Shown here: one piece after another, positions 14,231 to 15,557 of the stretch
Layout of the letters: every line of letters begins with the position of its first letter
Numbering within the stretch: the stretch's first letter is position 1
DNA from: an uncultured Leptolyngbya sp.
GTDB taxonomy: Bacteria; Cyanobacteriota; Cyanobacteriia; Phormidesmidales; Phormidesmidaceae
DNA length: 15,557 bases
Direction: 5' to 3'
NCBI GenBank assembly: GCA_937899365.1
Contig: CALBPH010000273.1
Span: 1-15,557, forward strand
Notes under the pieces: generated by a model
Database searches by the model: none
The model's input: only the letters and a program-made list of their open reading frames with translations
Told to the model about the DNA's origin: nothing
Translations under genes and position numbers: made by a program

Positions 14231-15557
14231 ATGACCGAACTCTATGATGCGTTTATTTCCTATGGTCGTGCCGATAGTAAAGCCTTTGCCGCCCAGCTGT
14301 GCCAGCATTTAACCAATCAAGGCTATCGGATCTGGTTTGACTTTAACGATATTCCCCTCGGGGTTGACTTTCAAAATCAGATCAATGACGGTATTGAGAA
14401 GGCCCATAATTTTCTTTATGTTATTGCCCCCCATTCAGTAAACTCGGTCTACTGCGCCAAAGAAGTAGAGTTGGCGCTAATGCGAGGTAAGCGCATTATT
14501 CCTCTGCTGCATGTAGAACACATCCATCGAGAGACTTGGCAACAGCGCTACCCTACCGGCACCGATGCCCAGTGGGCAGATTACCAGGCCCAGGGGCTGC
14601 ATTCCAGTTTTACCAACATGCACCCAGAGATTAGCAAGATTAACTGGGTCTACATGCGTGAAGGCCAAGATAACCTGGGCGCCTCCGTCGCTGGCTTAAT
14701 CGATATCTTTGAGCGCCATCGGGACCATGTCCATAGCCATACCCGATTATTGGTCAAAGCGCTGGAATGGGAGCAGCAACACAGACAGTCGAGCCATCTT
14801 TTAGTCGCCGAAGAACGACAGCGGGCAGAAGACTGGCTTTTAACCCGATTTAATCATGAACAACCGCCCTGTCGCCCTACGGACTTGCACTGTGAGTTCA
14901 TCACAGAGAGCCTAAAGAATGCCCGTAACCTGATGACTCAGGTGTTTCTGACCCATGCTGATGAAGATAAAGACAGCGTTAAACAGGTGCGCCTGAGTCT
15001 GATGCGAGCTGGGTTGACGGTTTGGACCAACACCACAGATATTCAAACCGGGGCTGATTATCAAATGGCCATTAACCAGGGGATTGAAGAAGCGGATAAT
15101 CTGGTCTATCTTCTGTCTCCTGACTCACTCCAGTCCAGCTATTGCCAACAGGAACTGGATTACGCCCTGTTGTTAAACAAACGGGTGATTCCTGTTCTGG
15201 TGAAACCTATTGATGGCATTCCCATACCCGATGTGCTCAAAACGTTACAGTACATTGACCTAACAGATAACCTAGGGACTGAAGACTACCAAAAAGATGA
15301 AAGCGATCTGCTGCGAATTCTACGACAGGACGCTGACTATTATGACAACCATAAGCAGCTGCTGGTAAAGGCGCTGAAGTGGAAACAACAGGAGGGCAAT
15401 GCCAGTATTCTCCTACGGGGCTATAACCTGCACCATGGAGAAAAATGGCTGCAGTTAGCCAAGCAGCGCCCCCGGCATTGTCACACTTCCTTACACGAGG
15501 TAGTTATCGAAGCAAGCTTACGACAGCCCCCTGCCACATCGTTGGACGTGTTTGTGT
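14231..15557 (+). CDS. Tandem TIR-domain protein, N-terminal part (runs off the window)
   Basis: The frame from ATG 14231 is open for 442 codons to the window edge, so the C-terminus is missing. TIR domain 1 (about residues 3-165) starts LYDAFISYGRADSKAF and carries YCAKE with Glu78. TIR domain 2 (about 237-370) starts QVFLTHADEDKDS and carries YCQQE with Glu308. Both glutamates fall where NAD-cleaving TIR domains have their catalytic Glu. Each TIR is followed by a similar linker beginning LLVKALEW (173-180) and LLVKALKW (377-384), so the unit TIR-plus-linker is duplicated with a period of 204 residues. In cyanobacteria this arrangement usually precedes a STAND-type NTPase and WD40 repeats; that continuation is predicted, not seen. 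Likely roles are NAD-depleting immunity or signalling. An in-frame GTG at 14198 is an alternative start; neither has a good ribosome-binding site. Confidence 0.88.
   Translation, partial: MTELYDAFISYGRADSKAFAAQLCQHLTNQGYRIWFDFNDIPLGVDFQNQINDGIEKAHNFLYVIAPHSVNSVYCAKEVELALMRGKRIIPLLHVEHIHRETWQQRYPTGTDAQWADYQAQGLHSSFTNMHPEISKINWVYMREGQDNLGASVAGLIDIFERHRDHVHSHTRLLVKALEWEQQHRQSSHLLVAEERQRAEDWLLTRFNHEQPPCRPTDLHCEFITESLKNARNLMTQVFLTHADEDKDSVKQVRLSLMRAGLTVWTNTTDIQTGADYQMAINQGIEEADNLVYLLSPDSLQSSYCQQELDYALLLNKRVIPVLVKPIDGIPIPDVLKTLQYIDLTDNLGTEDYQKDESDLLRILRQDADYYDNHKQLLVKALKWKQQEGNASILLRGYNLHHGEKWLQLAKQRPRHCHTSLHEVVIEASLRQPPATSLDVFV

Noticed and set aside
1..15557. CRISPR array, tRNA or rRNA genes, insertion sequence with terminal repeats
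   Set aside because: No regularly spaced repeats, no cloverleaf-like sequence, no transposase frame and no paired terminal inverted repeats were seen on either strand by eye.

Overview
The window looks like chromosomal DNA from a cyanobacterium. The HIP1 octamer GCGATCGC occurs seven times (near 2736, 5120, 6362, 6396, 6442, 11526 and 12048), against well under one expected by chance. Several genes also belong to cyanobacteria-rich types: a DICT-GAF sensor, a long cyanobacterial-style glutathione S-transferase-like protein, and a TIR-TIR protein with the linker seen in TIR/NTPase/WD40 proteins. I cannot name a genus from sequence alone.

Layout. (a) 1-183: no gene, but a perfect 9-bp-arm hairpin. 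(b) 184-1333 (-): a glutathione S-transferase-like gene broken by an in-frame TGA and then by an internal deletion with frameshift. (c) 1584-3342 (+): three small enzymes, namely a gamma-glutamylcyclotransferase-like protein, thiopurine S-methyltransferase and a shikimate-kinase-like P-loop protein. (d) 3343-4129: about 790 bp without a confident gene, holding a possible decayed HU-like gene on the minus strand. (e) 4130-5224 (+): the DICT-GAF protein. (f) 5261-7207 (-): a carboxymuconolactone-decarboxylase-family protein, its MerR-family regulator with a textbook MerR-type promoter (19-bp spacer carrying a dyad), and a PQQ-type sugar dehydrogenase whose 5' end looks damaged. (g) 7418-8302 (-): a LysR regulator, divergent from a plus-strand cluster at 8407-12533. 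That cluster encodes a zinc-type alcohol dehydrogenase (interrupted by TAG), an ABM-fold monooxygenase, a crotonase, a luciferase-like monooxygenase and a short-chain dehydrogenase. (h) 12662-13732 (-): RsgA. (i) 14231 to the window end (+): an open-ended double-TIR protein.

How the genes may work together. The LysR cluster reads as one unit: same strand, short gaps, one ATGA overlap, and a divergent LysR gene at its head. Its product families (quinone/enone reductase-like, quinol-type monooxygenase, crotonase, flavin monooxygenase, SDR) suggest processing of an oxidised, quinone-like or enone-like small molecule, but the substrate is not visible. The neighbouring MerR-CMD pair resembles electrophile/redox-response modules. 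The truncated TIR-TIR protein is probably the N-terminus of a large NTPase-linked defence or signalling protein.

At least two genes carry clear disabling lesions (GST-like: TGA plus deletion; ADH: TAG). Two more are suspected (5' end of the PQQ dehydrogenase; HU-like relic). Either this strain is losing accessory metabolism here or the assembly contains errors.
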